Part shown: piece by piece, positions 24,856 to 33,840 of the stretch
Layout: the number at the start of each line of letters is the position of its first letter
Position numbering within the stretch: position 1 is the first letter of the stretch
Source of the DNA: JBKBKC01 sp046294265
GTDB lineage: Bacteria; Pseudomonadota; Alphaproteobacteria; Rhodobacterales; Rhodobacteraceae
NCBI GenBank assembly: GCA_046294265.1
Contig: JBKBKC010000005.1
Span: forward strand, 184,441-248,440
Direction: 5' to 3'
DNA: 64,000 nucleotides
The notes under the pieces: model-generated
Told to the model about the DNA's origin: nothing
The model's input: the letters and a program-made list of their open reading frames with translations, nothing else
Databases searched by the model: none
Program-made: the position numbers and the translations under genes

Positions 24856-24892
24856 GGATGCGCGCGCCCCCAAAGGCGCGCGCATCCATTTC
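24856..24892 (+). terminator. Strong hairpin terminator after the DUF6280-like gene
   Basis: A 13-bp perfect stem, ggatgcgcgcgcc (24856-24868) with ggcgcgcgcatcc (24875-24887), has loop cccaaa and is followed by atttcc. It lies 19 bp after the stop and between convergent genes, so it may act in both directions. Confidence 0.75.
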
Positions 24893-24924
24893 CGGTGTCA
24901 GGCGTTCAGGTGGCCCGTTGGCCC

Positions 24925-25866
24925 CTACTCGTAGTCGCGCAGGGTCAGCGATCGGTTGATCTCTGCCCGCACCAGCTTTCGGATGTTGCGCGTGATGCGC
25001 TCGCCCAGATGACCCTGCAATTCCTCGCGCAGGACCGCGCGGACGATATCGCGCAGCAGCGCCTCGTCCAGCACATCTTCCGTGATGCCCACCAGCGGCG
25101 AGGGCTCCATGTTCTGACCGTCATCGATCTGCGCCTCGGCGCGGTGCACAAAACGCGGCGGCACATTGTCTGACGGATCGTCTGCCACGTCGATCCAGCT
25201 CAGCCGGGTCACCGGGGACGCGTCGCCGGTTTCGGGTTCCCAGGGCGCCGAGGTGGTGCGCATGGCTGCGCCGATCGCGCTGATCACAGTTTCGGCGCGG
25301 ACAGGTTCAGGAATGGCTGATCCAGGAACGGGTGATTCAGGACCGGCTGGGTCAGGCGCCACGGCCGTGGTGGTCTGCGCCCGAGGTTCGGATGCGCCAA
25401 CCAGGTCGGGGCCCTCATCACGCGCATCGGGATCAGCCGCGTCCTGTTCCCAGGGGTCGGTCTCGGCGCCAGGTGCAACGTCCTGCGGCGTAGCCTCGCC
25501 GGGCGCGGCAGCGGCCGCAGCCTCCGGCCGGCTTGTGACCTGCACCACAAGGAGGAGCACATCGTCCCGCGGCGACGGGTCGTACTCAACCACCGGTCGC
25601 GGGTCATTCTCCGCCCCGGCTCTGGTCGCTATGCGGTGATCCTCATCCGCGCTGTCCATCGCTGCCGGGCCTGCGACCGCATCCGGGGCGATGCCAATGC
25701 CCCCTGGCAGCACCCGCAGCGCCGGTGTGAGGATGAGCTTGCCGTGATCATCGGTCACCAAGGCAGCCTTGCCAGTCCTCGGCGCGGGCCGCAGGTCATC
25801 GGATACCAGACGGCGAATGGAGGACAGCACATCCTCTATCTCACCAGAAGTCATCGCGTCCGACAT
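24925..25866 (-). CDS. PopZ-like polar organiser (DUF2497-type architecture)
   Basis: 313 residues. The N-terminal helix GEIEDVLSSIRRLVSDD (8-24) matches the EEILASIRRIISED helix of PopZ. Residues about 30-265 are acidic and Pro/Ala-rich, predicted disordered. A C-terminal helical part, DEALLRDIVRAVLREELQGH, resembles PopZ's multimerisation helices. In Caulobacter popZ also sits beside a TolC-type gene (rsaF), which fits the gene order here. It may therefore be a pole-organising scaffold for chromosome tethering. The similarity is by eye and the C-terminal helices diverge, so the name is tentative. ATG 25866 starts MSDAMTSGEIED. Confidence 0.55.
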   Translation of the reverse strand: MSDAMTSGEIEDVLSSIRRLVSDDLRPAPRTGKAALVTDDHGKLILTPALRVLPGGIGIAPDAVAGPAAMDSADEDHRIATRAGAENDPRPVVEYDPSPRDDVLLLVVQVTSRPEAAAAAAPGEATPQDVAPGAETDPWEQDAADPDARDEGPDLVGASEPRAQTTTAVAPDPAGPESPVPGSAIPEPVRAETVISAIGAAMRTTSAPWEPETGDASPVTRLSWIDVADDPSDNVPPRFVHRAEAQIDDGQNMEPSPLVGITEDVLDEALLRDIVRAVLREELQGHLGERITRNIRKLVRAEINRSLTLRDYE

Positions 25867-26045
25867 GATGCCCCCTGCCCGGCCACCAGCACATTTGCGG
25901 CTTTTCCGCCTTGTCACCTGCGGGGCAGTCTATCCGCGCCACGCCTTGGACACAAGAACGCTGGCGCGGCAAGGGTTAACGAAACGACCCGCCCCCACGG
26001 CGAGCCCAACGCCCGAGCCACAGCGGCGACCCATGGCAAATGACG

Positions 26046-27419
26046 TCACTTGGTCTTGCCGATGGCCTGCAGCACGCGGTCCAGTTTCTTGCCCTGCGCC
26101 GAAGTGGCGGGCGCGTTTTTGACGGCGTTGTAATAGGCCGCCGGATCGTAGGTGGGAATGCCCAGCCCAAGGTGGTCCGCCGTCAGAAGGCCCATCGACG
26201 CCAGCAGCGCATAGACCTGGATCACCTGCGTTGCCCCCGCCGAAATCCGGCTGGTGCGGGCGGCGAGGAGATCCTGCTCGGCATCCAGCACATCCAGCGT
26301 GGTGCGCGCACCCAGCCGCGCCTCTTCGCGCACGCCGTCAAAGGCGGTCTGCGCCGCCTCGATCTGGCGAACCGAAGCCACGATCGAGGCATTGGCGACC
26401 GACAGGTTGGCCCATGCCTGACCCACGCCCAGACCCACCTCGGCAACCGTCTGATGCAAGCCCGACCGGGCCTGATCGCGCCGCGCCAGCGCCTGACGAT
26501 AGATCGACGACAACCGCCCCCCGGCATAGAGCGTCTGGTTCAGCGTCAGCGACGCGCTGCTTGCAGGCTTGCCGGTATCGGGAAAGCTGCGCGATGCGCG
26601 CAGGCTGACCGATGGCCCCATCGCGGCCTTGGCCTGCGCGATGCCAAGCTCGCTCACTGTCACCTGATGCTGGGCCTGCCGGATCAGTGGATGGCTCTGT
26701 GAGGCCAGTCGCTTGGCCGAGGCGAGGCTATCGGCGGTTCGGGGGCTGCGAGGCACTGGGGCCAGCCGGCCCGGAGGCTTGCCTACGGCCAGCAGGTAAT
26801 TCTCGCGCGCGACGGCCAGATCGCCCTCGGCCTGAACCAGTTCGGAACGCGAAGCCGCCAGCCGCGCCTCGGCCAAGGCGACATCGGTGCGGGTGATTTC
26901 GCCGACCTCGAACCGGTCCTTGGCCGCGCGCAGTTCCTGCGTGATCAGCCGCAGGTTTGCCTGCCGCAGGGCCACGAAATCCTCCTGCAGCCGCACGCCG
27001 ACATAGGCGCGCACCGCCGCCAGCAGCACATCCTGTTCGCGCTGCACCAAGAGTTGTCGCGTCGCCAACACGGATTCCTTGGCCGCCTCGACCGCCAGCG
27101 CGTTGGACCCCGAATCGTACAGCGTCAGTTCCGCCTGCAGGTCCAATGACGCCTGCAACTGGTCCTGACGCAAATTGAGATAGCTGGCCCCGCCCGACAG
27201 CGCCACCACCGGGCGCAGCCGCGCCACGGCTTGGGCCACATCCTCATCCGCCGCGCGCAGAACCGCGCGGTTCTGCTCCAGCAGGTTGGAATTGCGATAG
27301 GCGGCAATCAGCGCATCGGCCAGCGTTTCGGCCGCCACGGGCACCCCCGCCAGCGCCATCACCCCTGCCATTGCGACCGCCCTTGCCGAACGCCAGACCC
27401 CTGCCACCATCATGTCCAT
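26046..27419 (-). CDS. tolC: TolC-family outer-membrane efflux channel
   Basis: A 457-residue outer-membrane factor of type I secretion and RND efflux. It has a signal peptide at 1-27 (ending PVAAETLADA), then two repeats of the OEP fold: AYRNSNLLEQNRAVLRAADE at the N-terminus and SLTLNQTLYAGGRLSSIYRQ in the second half, with GARTTLDVLDAEQDLL as the classical helix end. ATG 27419 (MDMMVAG) is preferred for the signal peptide. It lies 34 bp after pcm on the same strand, a conserved pairing. No cognate ABC or membrane-fusion protein is present nearby. Confidence 0.93.
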   Translation of the reverse strand: MDMMVAGVWRSARAVAMAGVMALAGVPVAAETLADALIAAYRNSNLLEQNRAVLRAADEDVAQAVARLRPVVALSGGASYLNLRQDQLQASLDLQAELTLYDSGSNALAVEAAKESVLATRQLLVQREQDVLLAAVRAYVGVRLQEDFVALRQANLRLITQELRAAKDRFEVGEITRTDVALAEARLAASRSELVQAEGDLAVARENYLLAVGKPPGRLAPVPRSPRTADSLASAKRLASQSHPLIRQAQHQVTVSELGIAQAKAAMGPSVSLRASRSFPDTGKPASSASLTLNQTLYAGGRLSSIYRQALARRDQARSGLHQTVAEVGLGVGQAWANLSVANASIVASVRQIEAAQTAFDGVREEARLGARTTLDVLDAEQDLLAARTSRISAGATQVIQVYALLASMGLLTADHLGLGIPTYDPAAYYNAVKNAPATSAQGKKLDRVLQAIGKTK

Positions 27420-27453
27420 GCCTGCTCTCTTGTTGCCCGGCCCGTTCGGGACC

Positions 27454-28107
27454 TCACAGCGTGAATTCCCGCGCCATGGCAAAGCCCGGCATCACCGGCG
27501 CCACGGCATTGAAACCAAAGCGCCAGGTGATCTGCCCCCCGTGCTTCAACCCCAGCCGCACAGACCCCAGGTTTCCCTCCATGAACAGGCACGCGATGCG
27601 CCCGCCGTCCCGCAACTGCGAGGTAATGGCCTCGGGCAGTGTTTCCACCCCGCCCTGCACGAGGATCGCGTCATAGGGCGCGTATTTCGCGGCCCCTGCC
27701 GTCAGCGGGCCGGTTACAACGGCCACATTGTCGGCCCCCGCTTCCGCAAGGCGGCGCTGGGCCTCTGCGGCCAGCCCCGCATCCTCTTCCAGCGCGACCA
27801 CCGCCTCGGCCAGTTCCGCCGCGACCGCCGACGAATAGCCAAGCCCCGGCCCCAGATCCAGCACCAGTTCGCCCGGCTGGATGTCGATCAGTTCCAGCAT
27901 CTTGGCCAGCACGCGCGGGTCCAGGATCACGCGGCCGGGGGCGAGGGGCAGATGCTCGCCCACATAGGCAGCCTCGCGCAGCGCGTCGGGCACGAAGGTT
28001 TCGCGCTGGACGGCCAGCATCGCCTCGATGATGGGAAAACTCGTGACATCCGAGGGGCGGACCTGCGTGTCCACCATCATGATGCGGCGCTGCGTGAAGT
28101 CTGCCAT
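27454..28107 (-). CDS. pcm: Protein-L-isoaspartate O-methyltransferase family protein
   Basis: A 217-residue SAM-dependent methyltransferase of the PCMT class, which repairs isoaspartyl residues in the type enzyme. Motifs: RETFVPDALREAAYVGEHLPL at the N-terminus, SAM motif I LVLDLGPGLGYSSAVAAEL, and YDAILVQGGVETLPEAI. Motif I has LGPGLGY where the type enzyme has IGTGSGY, so the exact activity is uncertain. ATG 28107 (MADFTQRR) is chosen over GTG/ATG a few codons upstream. It is first in a pcm-tolC pair. Confidence 0.85.
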   Translation of the reverse strand: MADFTQRRIMMVDTQVRPSDVTSFPIIEAMLAVQRETFVPDALREAAYVGEHLPLAPGRVILDPRVLAKMLELIDIQPGELVLDLGPGLGYSSAVAAELAEAVVALEEDAGLAAEAQRRLAEAGADNVAVVTGPLTAGAAKYAPYDAILVQGGVETLPEAITSQLRDGGRIACLFMEGNLGSVRLGLKHGGQITWRFGFNAVAPVMPGFAMAREFTL

Positions 28108-28209
28108 GACTGAACCCATCGGTTTAGATTTGCTCTTTGGTCATGCCACAGCCCGGACGGTCGCGCAACCGCGGCCTGTCATCGGAGGGGATGCCGCGTG
28201 GCCCTGCCC

Positions 28210-29205
28210 TCAGACCCCCAAGGGTTGCCCGCCCGCCGCCCGCCCGCCGCCGAACCGACCGCCCGCCCAGGCCATGGCGCGCTGCCCCATGCTGCGGAAC
28301 TTGTCCGACGCGCGCTCCAGCCTGGCCTCCCATTCGGGGTTGGGGGTCTGGCCCTCGGTCACCTTGAAGAACACCTGCAAAAGGCAGGCGATGGCGAAGG
28401 GTTCGATCAGCGCGGCCTTCACCGCCCAGGCAAAGACGATGGCAAAGATGAACCCGCCCGCCGACCAGGTTCCCGGCAGAAGCCAGACGACCAGCGCCGC
28501 CGGGGCCAGCATCACCAGGAACACCAGGAATGACAGCACCCAGATGAACAGCGTGAGCCAGGCCGCGTTGATCATCATGGGCTTGGCGTTCTGGGCATAC
28601 AGCACCAGCGCCTCGCGCGCTGATCCCCAGGGGTTGTCGGATTTCGTGCGGATCGCATGCGCGAGGATCACCTCGTCCACCAGCCCCACCGATACCCGCA
28701 GATAGGCGCGCACCACGCCCATGATCCGGTCAAGGCCCGGAATCGGCAGGATGGCGAGAATGCCCTGGACCAGCCCGGTGATGACCCCCACCACGCCCTT
28801 GATGACCTGATCCAGCGCGAAGAGGGCCGAGGCCTGGCCGAACCGCGCCTTGACCACGCCCGAGGCATGGTCGATCTGGCCGCGCCCCGCGGGGATCGTG
28901 CCGCCCTGCATCAGTTCGACCATCACGGCGATATGCCCCGCCTTCACGATATACAGCAGGTAATCGCGCAGGAAAAAGATGATGCCAGCGCTTACGGCAA
29001 AGCCGCCGAAGGCGCCCCAGGCGGTCGCGCCGCCGCGAAACGCCTCATCCCCGAGGTTGCCGATGCCCCAGCCGATGCCCGCGCCCGTGCCGGTGGCCAC
29101 GATCAGCGCGACGGTGATGCCGAAATAGACCACCACGCGGAAGATGACGAAGGGCGCCGTGCGCCCCAACAGACCAATCGCCTGTCCAATGCTGAAATCC
29201 CACAT
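28210..29205 (-). CDS. Unknown multi-pass membrane protein
   Basis: A 331-residue inner-membrane protein with about six hydrophobic segments (19-45, 60-85, 130-150, 225-250, 255-275 and 280-300) and a basic, Gly-rich C-terminal tail. I do not recognise the family. ATG 29205 follows aaaggagc at a good spacing. It is divergent from the amine-oxidase-like gene and ends about 100 bp before pcm starts. No catalytic motif is visible, so no function is assigned. Confidence 0.7.
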   Translation of the reverse strand: MWDFSIGQAIGLLGRTAPFVIFRVVVYFGITVALIVATGTGAGIGWGIGNLGDEAFRGGATAWGAFGGFAVSAGIIFFLRDYLLYIVKAGHIAVMVELMQGGTIPAGRGQIDHASGVVKARFGQASALFALDQVIKGVVGVITGLVQGILAILPIPGLDRIMGVVRAYLRVSVGLVDEVILAHAIRTKSDNPWGSAREALVLYAQNAKPMMINAAWLTLFIWVLSFLVFLVMLAPAALVVWLLPGTWSAGGFIFAIVFAWAVKAALIEPFAIACLLQVFFKVTEGQTPNPEWEARLERASDKFRSMGQRAMAWAGGRFGGGRAAGGQPLGV

Positions 29206-29330
29206 GCAATTGCTCCTTTCGATTCCAAATATCAAAACCTTATGCCTGAACTCTCGCGTGGCAAGACCCATGCAGCTTGCGCACCGCCCGAAGCGCACTC
29301 ATTCTTGGGCATTGCCGCTGGAAGCATCAC

Positions 29331-30755
29331 ATGACCGTAACTGCCTCGGACCTGAACATCACCCCCCGGATCGGCCCGGCACGGATCGGTGAGGTGTCGT
29401 TCTGGTATGCCGACATTGGCGGGCTGCCCGCGCGACGCGCGCCGCTGGCGGGGGATGCGCGGGCGGATGTCTGCATCGTCGGTGCTGGATACACTGGCCT
29501 CTGGGCCGCCTGGTATCTGCACCTCGCCCGGCCCGACTGGCAGATCCTGATCCTGGAGCGGGAGTTTGCGGGCTTTGGCGCATCGGGGCGCAACGGGGGT
29601 TGGCTCACGGGCGGTTTTGCTTGGACGCATGAGCGATATCTGCGGGCCGGCGCCTCCGAGGCGGGCCTGCGCGCGATGGTCACCGCCATGGGCAGCACGG
29701 TGGATGAGGTGATCGCCGTGGCCGAGGCCGAGGGGATCGACGCCGACATACGCCGCACGGATGAACTGATGGTGGCCGTGGGGCCGGCGCAGATGGCGCG
29801 GATGCGGGCCGAGGTGGCGCACCGGCACCACTGGGGCGAGGATCGGGTGCAGGCCATTGACGCCGCCGCCCTTGCGCGGCGGGTGGCCATCCCCGGCGCG
29901 CAGGGGGCGATGGTGGTGGGCGGTGTGGCGCGGGTGCAGCCCGCCAAGCTGGCGCGCGGGCTGGCCGATGCGGTGGAACGTCGCGGGGTGCGCATCGCCG
30001 AGGGCACGGCCGTCCGGGGCATCCGCCCCGGCGTGGTGGAAACCGACCAAGGCACCGTGACCGCGCGCGTGATCCTGCGTGCGACCGAGGGCTTTTCCGC
30101 AGGCCTGCCCGGGCTGCGGCGCGATTGGCTGCCCTTGAACTCGGCGCAGATCGCGACCGACCCGCTGCCGCCGGAGGCATGGTCGAAGATCGGCTGGGAG
30201 GGCCATGAAATCCTTGGCGATTTCGCAAATGCCTATTGCTATTGCCAGCGCACGCGCGAGGGGCGCATCGCGGTGGGGGCGCGTGGCGTGCCCTACCGGT
30301 TCGGTTCGGCCACCGATACCGGCGGCGCGCCCGATCCCGAAACCATCCGCCGCCTGACCGCCATCCTGCACCGCCATTTTCCGCCCGCGCGAGACGTCGG
30401 CATCGCCCATGCCTGGTGTGGCGTGCTGGCCGTGCCGCGCGACTGGTGCGCGACAGTGGGGTTCGACCCGGCCACGGGCCTGGGCTGGGCGGGCGGCTAT
30501 GTGGGGGTGGGGGTATCCACGTCAAACCTCGCGGGACGCACGCTGGCCGACCTGGCCACCGGCGCCGACACGGCGCTGACCCGCTTGCCATGGGTCAACC
30601 ACCGCGTCCGCCGGTGGGAGCCAGAGCCGCTGCGCTGGCTGGGGGTGCGGGGGATGTATGCGATGTTGAACGCTGCCGACCGGCGCGAGGCGCGGCCCGG
30701 CGCGGCCGCCCCGTCGCGGCTGGCCGCGATTGGCAACTGGCTGATGGGGCGGTGA
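29331..30755 (+). CDS. FAD-dependent amine oxidase-like protein (PuuB/DAO type)
   Basis: A 474-residue flavoprotein of the gamma-glutamylputrescine-oxidase/DAO group. SFWYADIGGLPAR at about 22-34 is a common lead-in for this group. The FAD motif VCIVGAGYTGLWAAWYL (47-63) is followed by GASGRNGGWLTGG, the flavin-loop signature. The C-terminus GLGWAGGYVGVGVSTSN closes the FAD site. ATG 29331 is used; the frame opens at 29277. It is 114 bp upstream of the CbiX-like gene. The amine substrate is unknown. Confidence 0.88.
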   Translation: MTVTASDLNITPRIGPARIGEVSFWYADIGGLPARRAPLAGDARADVCIVGAGYTGLWAAWYLHLARPDWQILILEREFAGFGASGRNGGWLTGGFAWTHERYLRAGASEAGLRAMVTAMGSTVDEVIAVAEAEGIDADIRRTDELMVAVGPAQMARMRAEVAHRHHWGEDRVQAIDAAALARRVAIPGAQGAMVVGGVARVQPAKLARGLADAVERRGVRIAEGTAVRGIRPGVVETDQGTVTARVILRATEGFSAGLPGLRRDWLPLNSAQIATDPLPPEAWSKIGWEGHEILGDFANAYCYCQRTREGRIAVGARGVPYRFGSATDTGGAPDPETIRRLTAILHRHFPPARDVGIAHAWCGVLAVPRDWCATVGFDPATGLGWAGGYVGVGVSTSNLAGRTLADLATGADTALTRLPWVNHRVRRWEPEPLRWLGVRGMYAMLNAADRREARPGAAAPSRLAAIGNWLMGR

Positions 30756-30869
30756 GATGTCCAAATTGCGCGCTGGCCCATGGCCCTGCGCACGATCGTC
30801 GGGCAGACTGATGCATCGTCGCGGGGCCGTGGCCGCGTGACCCCACCACATGTGCCGCAGGAACGCACC

Positions 30870-31586
30870 ATGCCCTCTGCCCTGATCGTCGCCCATGGCT
30901 CGCCCGCCGATCCCGCGCCGTTCGAGGCGCGGATGGCCGTGCTGGCGGCAGCGGTGGCGGCACATCTGCCGGGCTGGCAGGTGCGGGGGGCGACGCTCGC
31001 GGCCGAGGGCGCGCTGGAGGCGGCGCTGGCCGGGCTCGACGCGCCCATCGTCTATCCCTTCTTCATGGCCGAGGGGTGGTTTACCCGCACCACCCTGCCC
31101 CGCCGCCTGCGCGAGGCGGGGCACGCGGGCCTGCACCGCCTGCCCGCCTTCGGCGTTGCGCCCGACCTGCCGCGCCTGACTGCGCGCACAGCGATCGAGG
31201 GGGCCGAGGCTGCTGGCCTGCCCCCGTGCGAGACCACGCTCTTGATCGCCGCGCATGGCAGCCAGGTCTCGCGCGCCTCGGCCGAAGGGGCGAGGGCGAT
31301 GGCGGCGCTCCTTGGTCATCTGGCCCCGTTCCGCCGCGTCCTGACCGGGTTCATCGAAGAACCGCCGCACCTTTTCCAGGTCGCGCGGGGGCTGGGCCCG
31401 GCGATCTGCCTGCCGTTCTTTGCGCTCTCTGCCGGGCATGTCCTGCAGGATGTGCCCGAGGCGCTGGCAACCGCCGGCTTTCGCGGCCCTCTTTTGCCCG
31501 CCATCGGCGAACATCCCGATGCTGCCCGCATCATCGCGACGGGCCTTTCGCGGCATTGCCCCGGGCCGCACCACGCAGGGTTGTAG
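30870..31586 (+). CDS. CbiX-like sirohydrochlorin chelatase
   Basis: 238 residues with two halves, each built as a chelatase repeat: MPSALIVAHGSPADPAP at the N-terminus and TTLLIAAHGSQVSRASAEGA in the middle, each giving a metal-binding His after a beta strand. FFALSAGHVLQDVPEAL near the end is the usual second signature. The family inserts Co or Fe (Ni in some) into sirohydrochlorin for cobalamin or siroheme. No other cobalamin-synthesis gene is nearby, so the role may be a stand-alone chelatase. GCAGGAA lies before ATG 30870. It is followed by a regulatory region and an ABC importer. Confidence 0.85.
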   Translation: MPSALIVAHGSPADPAPFEARMAVLAAAVAAHLPGWQVRGATLAAEGALEAALAGLDAPIVYPFFMAEGWFTRTTLPRRLREAGHAGLHRLPAFGVAPDLPRLTARTAIEGAEAAGLPPCETTLLIAAHGSQVSRASAEGARAMAALLGHLAPFRRVLTGFIEEPPHLFQVARGLGPAICLPFFALSAGHVLQDVPEALATAGFRGPLLPAIGEHPDAARIIATGLSRHCPGPHHAGL

Positions 31587-31649
31587 ATGCCCACATGACT
31601 CGGCCGCAAAACGTGAACGCAGCCCGCGAAGTTTTTTTGTCCGGTCTGT

Positions 31650-31682
31650 TTGTCACATGATTGTCACATGGGAATGACACTT
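31650..31682 (+). promoter_or_regulatory. Direct repeats resembling a Pho box
   Basis: TTGTCACATGA (31650-31660) and TTGTCACATGG (31661-31671) are 11-bp direct repeats, followed by a weaker TGACAC at 31675-31680. The PhoB box of alphaproteobacteria is CTGTCAT-N4-CTGTCAT, also an 11-bp period; each 7-mer here differs at two positions. They lie about 90 bp before the binding-protein gene, a normal place for an activator site. Confidence 0.4.
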
Positions 31683-31763
31683 GCTACGTTCATGCGGGCG
31701 AGGCGGAGCAGGCATGCCGTCCGGGTCGCTGTCGGCAACACAGGTTCATTCTCGGGGGATCCC

Positions 31764-32867
31764 ATGAAATTCAAGACCACGCTGGCCATGACGGCCAGCA
31801 TCGCGGCCATGCTCTCGGCATCGCTGGTTCAGGCGCAGTCGATGGACGAAATCATTGCGGGCGCCAAGGCCGAAGGCATGCTGACCACCATCGCCCTGCC
31901 GCATGACTGGTGCGGCTATGGCGGGATCATCGCCGCCTTCAAGGAAAAATACCCCTTCCTGACCGTGAACGAGCTGAACCCCGACGCGGGCTCGGCCGAT
32001 GAACTGGAGGCGATTCGCGCCAACAAGGACAACAAGGGCCCGCAGGCCCCCGACGTCATTGACGTGGGCCTGTCCTTCGGCCCGCTGTCCAAGGATGAGG
32101 GGTTGATCCAGCCCTACAAGGTGTCCGTCTGGGACGAGATCCCCGCCGACATCAAGGACCCGGACGGGTTCTGGGCCGGTTCCTACTACGGCGTGATGGC
32201 CTTTGGCATCAACAAGGACCTGGTGCAGAACAACCCGACCTCGTGGGAGGACCTGAAAAAGCCCGAATACGCCAATTCCTTTGCGCTGACGGGCGATCCG
32301 CGCGCCTCCAACCAGGCGATCCTTGCGATCCTGTCGGCGGGCCTGTCCACCGGTGCCGAACCCGGGGCCGACACCGGTGCCAAGGGGCTGGAGCTGTTCG
32401 CCGAGATCAACAAGGCGGGCAACTTCGTGCCGGTCACCGGCCGCTCTGGCTCCATCGCGCAGGGCCAGACGCCGATCGTGGCGGCCTGGGACTACAACCT
32501 GTTGAACTGGCGCGACCAGCTGGCGGGCAATCCGCCGATGGAAGTTGTGATTCCCGAAGGCCCGGTTCTCGCCGGGGTCTATGTGCAGGCCATCAGCGCC
32601 TATGCGCCCCACCCCAACGCCGCGAAACTGTGGATGGAGCACATCTTCAGCGACGAGGGCCAGAACGGCTTCGTCAAGGGCTACTGCCACACCGCGCGCT
32701 TCACCTCGATGGTCGAGGCGGGCAAGGTGCCGCAGGAATACCTGGACGCGCTGCCCCCGGCCGAGGCCTATACCCGCGCCGTGTTCCCCTCGGTCGCCCA
32801 GCAGGGTGCCCACCGCGAGGTGGTGACGACCCAGTGGGATGCCGTGGTCGGCGCCAAGGTCGAGTGA
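31764..32867 (+). CDS. ABC transporter periplasmic solute-binding protein
   Basis: A 367-residue family-1 extracellular solute-binding protein. Residues 1-24 (MKFKTTLAMTASIAAMLSAS...AQA) are a cleavable signal peptide. FAFGINKD-like GVMAFGINKDLVQNNPTSWEDL is typical of the spermidine/Fe3+/2-aminoethylphosphonate group. ATG 31764 starts the signal peptide; the frame opens upstream at 31650. It is first in a four-gene importer unit, with possible PhoB-type repeats upstream and a hairpin after its stop. The ligand is not identifiable; polyamine and phosphonate are the main candidates. Confidence 0.88.
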   Translation: MKFKTTLAMTASIAAMLSASLVQAQSMDEIIAGAKAEGMLTTIALPHDWCGYGGIIAAFKEKYPFLTVNELNPDAGSADELEAIRANKDNKGPQAPDVIDVGLSFGPLSKDEGLIQPYKVSVWDEIPADIKDPDGFWAGSYYGVMAFGINKDLVQNNPTSWEDLKKPEYANSFALTGDPRASNQAILAILSAGLSTGAEPGADTGAKGLELFAEINKAGNFVPVTGRSGSIAQGQTPIVAAWDYNLLNWRDQLAGNPPMEVVIPEGPVLAGVYVQAISAYAPHPNAAKLWMEHIFSDEGQNGFVKGYCHTARFTSMVEAGKVPQEYLDALPPAEAYTRAVFPSVAQQGAHREVVTTQWDAVVGAKVE

Positions 32868-32877
32868 TCTGACACCC

Positions 32878-32914
32878 GCCCGCCCGCGCCCCGACGGCGC
32901 GGGCGGGCCCTTTT
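32878..32914 (+). terminator. Intercistronic hairpin after the binding-protein gene
   Basis: A 13-bp perfect stem, gcccgcccgcgcc (32878-32890) with ggcgcgggcgggc (32896-32908), is followed by ccttttg. Lying between the binding protein and the permease genes, it probably terminates part of the transcripts or protects the 5' message, giving excess binding protein, a common pattern in importers. Confidence 0.75.
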
Positions 32915-32934
32915 GCCGCCAGACCGGACCCCGC

Positions 32935-33840
32935 ATGGCCGAGATTTCCGCAGGTGACCGCGCCACCCACGCCCCGCCGCCACGCGCTCGGGTTCCTGCC
33001 CTGTCCTGGACTTGGCTGGGCCTCGCGCCCTTCATGGCCTTTGCGGTGCTGTTCCTGATCCTGCCCACGTTCCAGATCGTGCTGGGGGCCTTTGTCACCC
33101 GCGACGGCAGCTTCACCCTGGACAACCTGCGCGGGCTGGCGCAGCCGCATATCGCCCGGCCCTTCTGGATTTCGGTCAAGATCAGCTTTGTGACCGCAGC
33201 ACTTGGCTGCTTCTTCGGCTTCCTGATCGCCGCCGCTGTCACGCGCGGCGGCCTGCCGCAGGGCCTGCGCGCCGCGATGATGACCTTTTCGGGCGTGGCC
33301 TCGAACTTCGCCGGGGTCCCGCTGGCTTTTGCCTATGTGGCGACGCTGGGGCGGCTTGGCTTCATCACCATCCTGATGCGCGACTGGTTCGGCTTCAACC
33401 TCTATGCCACCGGGTTCAACCTCATCAGCTTCTACGGCCTCGCGGTGGTCTATCTGTTCTTCCAGATCCCGCTGATGATCCTGATCATCACGCCAGCCCT
33501 CGACGGCCTGAAACGCGAATGGCGCGAGGCGGCAGAATGCCTGGGCGCCACCGGCGCGCAATACTGGCGCATGGTGGCGCTGCCGGTGCTCTGGCCCTCG
33601 CTTCTTGGCACCTTCGCACTGTTGTTCGCCAATGCCTTTGGCGCGGTGGCCACGGCCATGGCGCTGACGGGATCATCGCTCTCGATCGTGCCGATCATCC
33701 TTTTCGCGCAGATCCGGGGCGACGTGCTGCAGGACCCGCATCTGGGCTATGCCATCGCCTTCGGGATGATCGTCATCACCGGGCTGGCGAACGTGGTCTA
33801 TATCACGCTGCGCGCGCGCGCCGAGCGGTGGCAGAAATGA
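32935..33840 (+). CDS. ABC transporter permease 1
   Basis: A 301-residue inner-membrane permease with six hydrophobic segments from about 29 to 290. The binding-protein-dependent transport signature, EAAECLGATGAQYWRMVALPVL, lies at about 200-221 and contacts the ATPase. ATG 32935 (MAEISAGDR) follows a weak site. It overlaps the next permease by 4 bp (ATGA at 33837). It forms the channel with the second permease. Confidence 0.93.
   Translation: MAEISAGDRATHAPPPRARVPALSWTWLGLAPFMAFAVLFLILPTFQIVLGAFVTRDGSFTLDNLRGLAQPHIARPFWISVKISFVTAALGCFFGFLIAAAVTRGGLPQGLRAAMMTFSGVASNFAGVPLAFAYVATLGRLGFITILMRDWFGFNLYATGFNLISFYGLAVVYLFFQIPLMILIITPALDGLKREWREAAECLGATGAQYWRMVALPVLWPSLLGTFALLFANAFGAVATAMALTGSSLSIVPIILFAQIRGDVLQDPHLGYAIAFGMIVITGLANVVYITLRARAERWQK

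Noticed and set aside
30756..30869. Cobalamin riboswitch upstream of the CbiX-like gene
   Set aside because: No B12-box or matching stem pattern could be found in the 114 bp.
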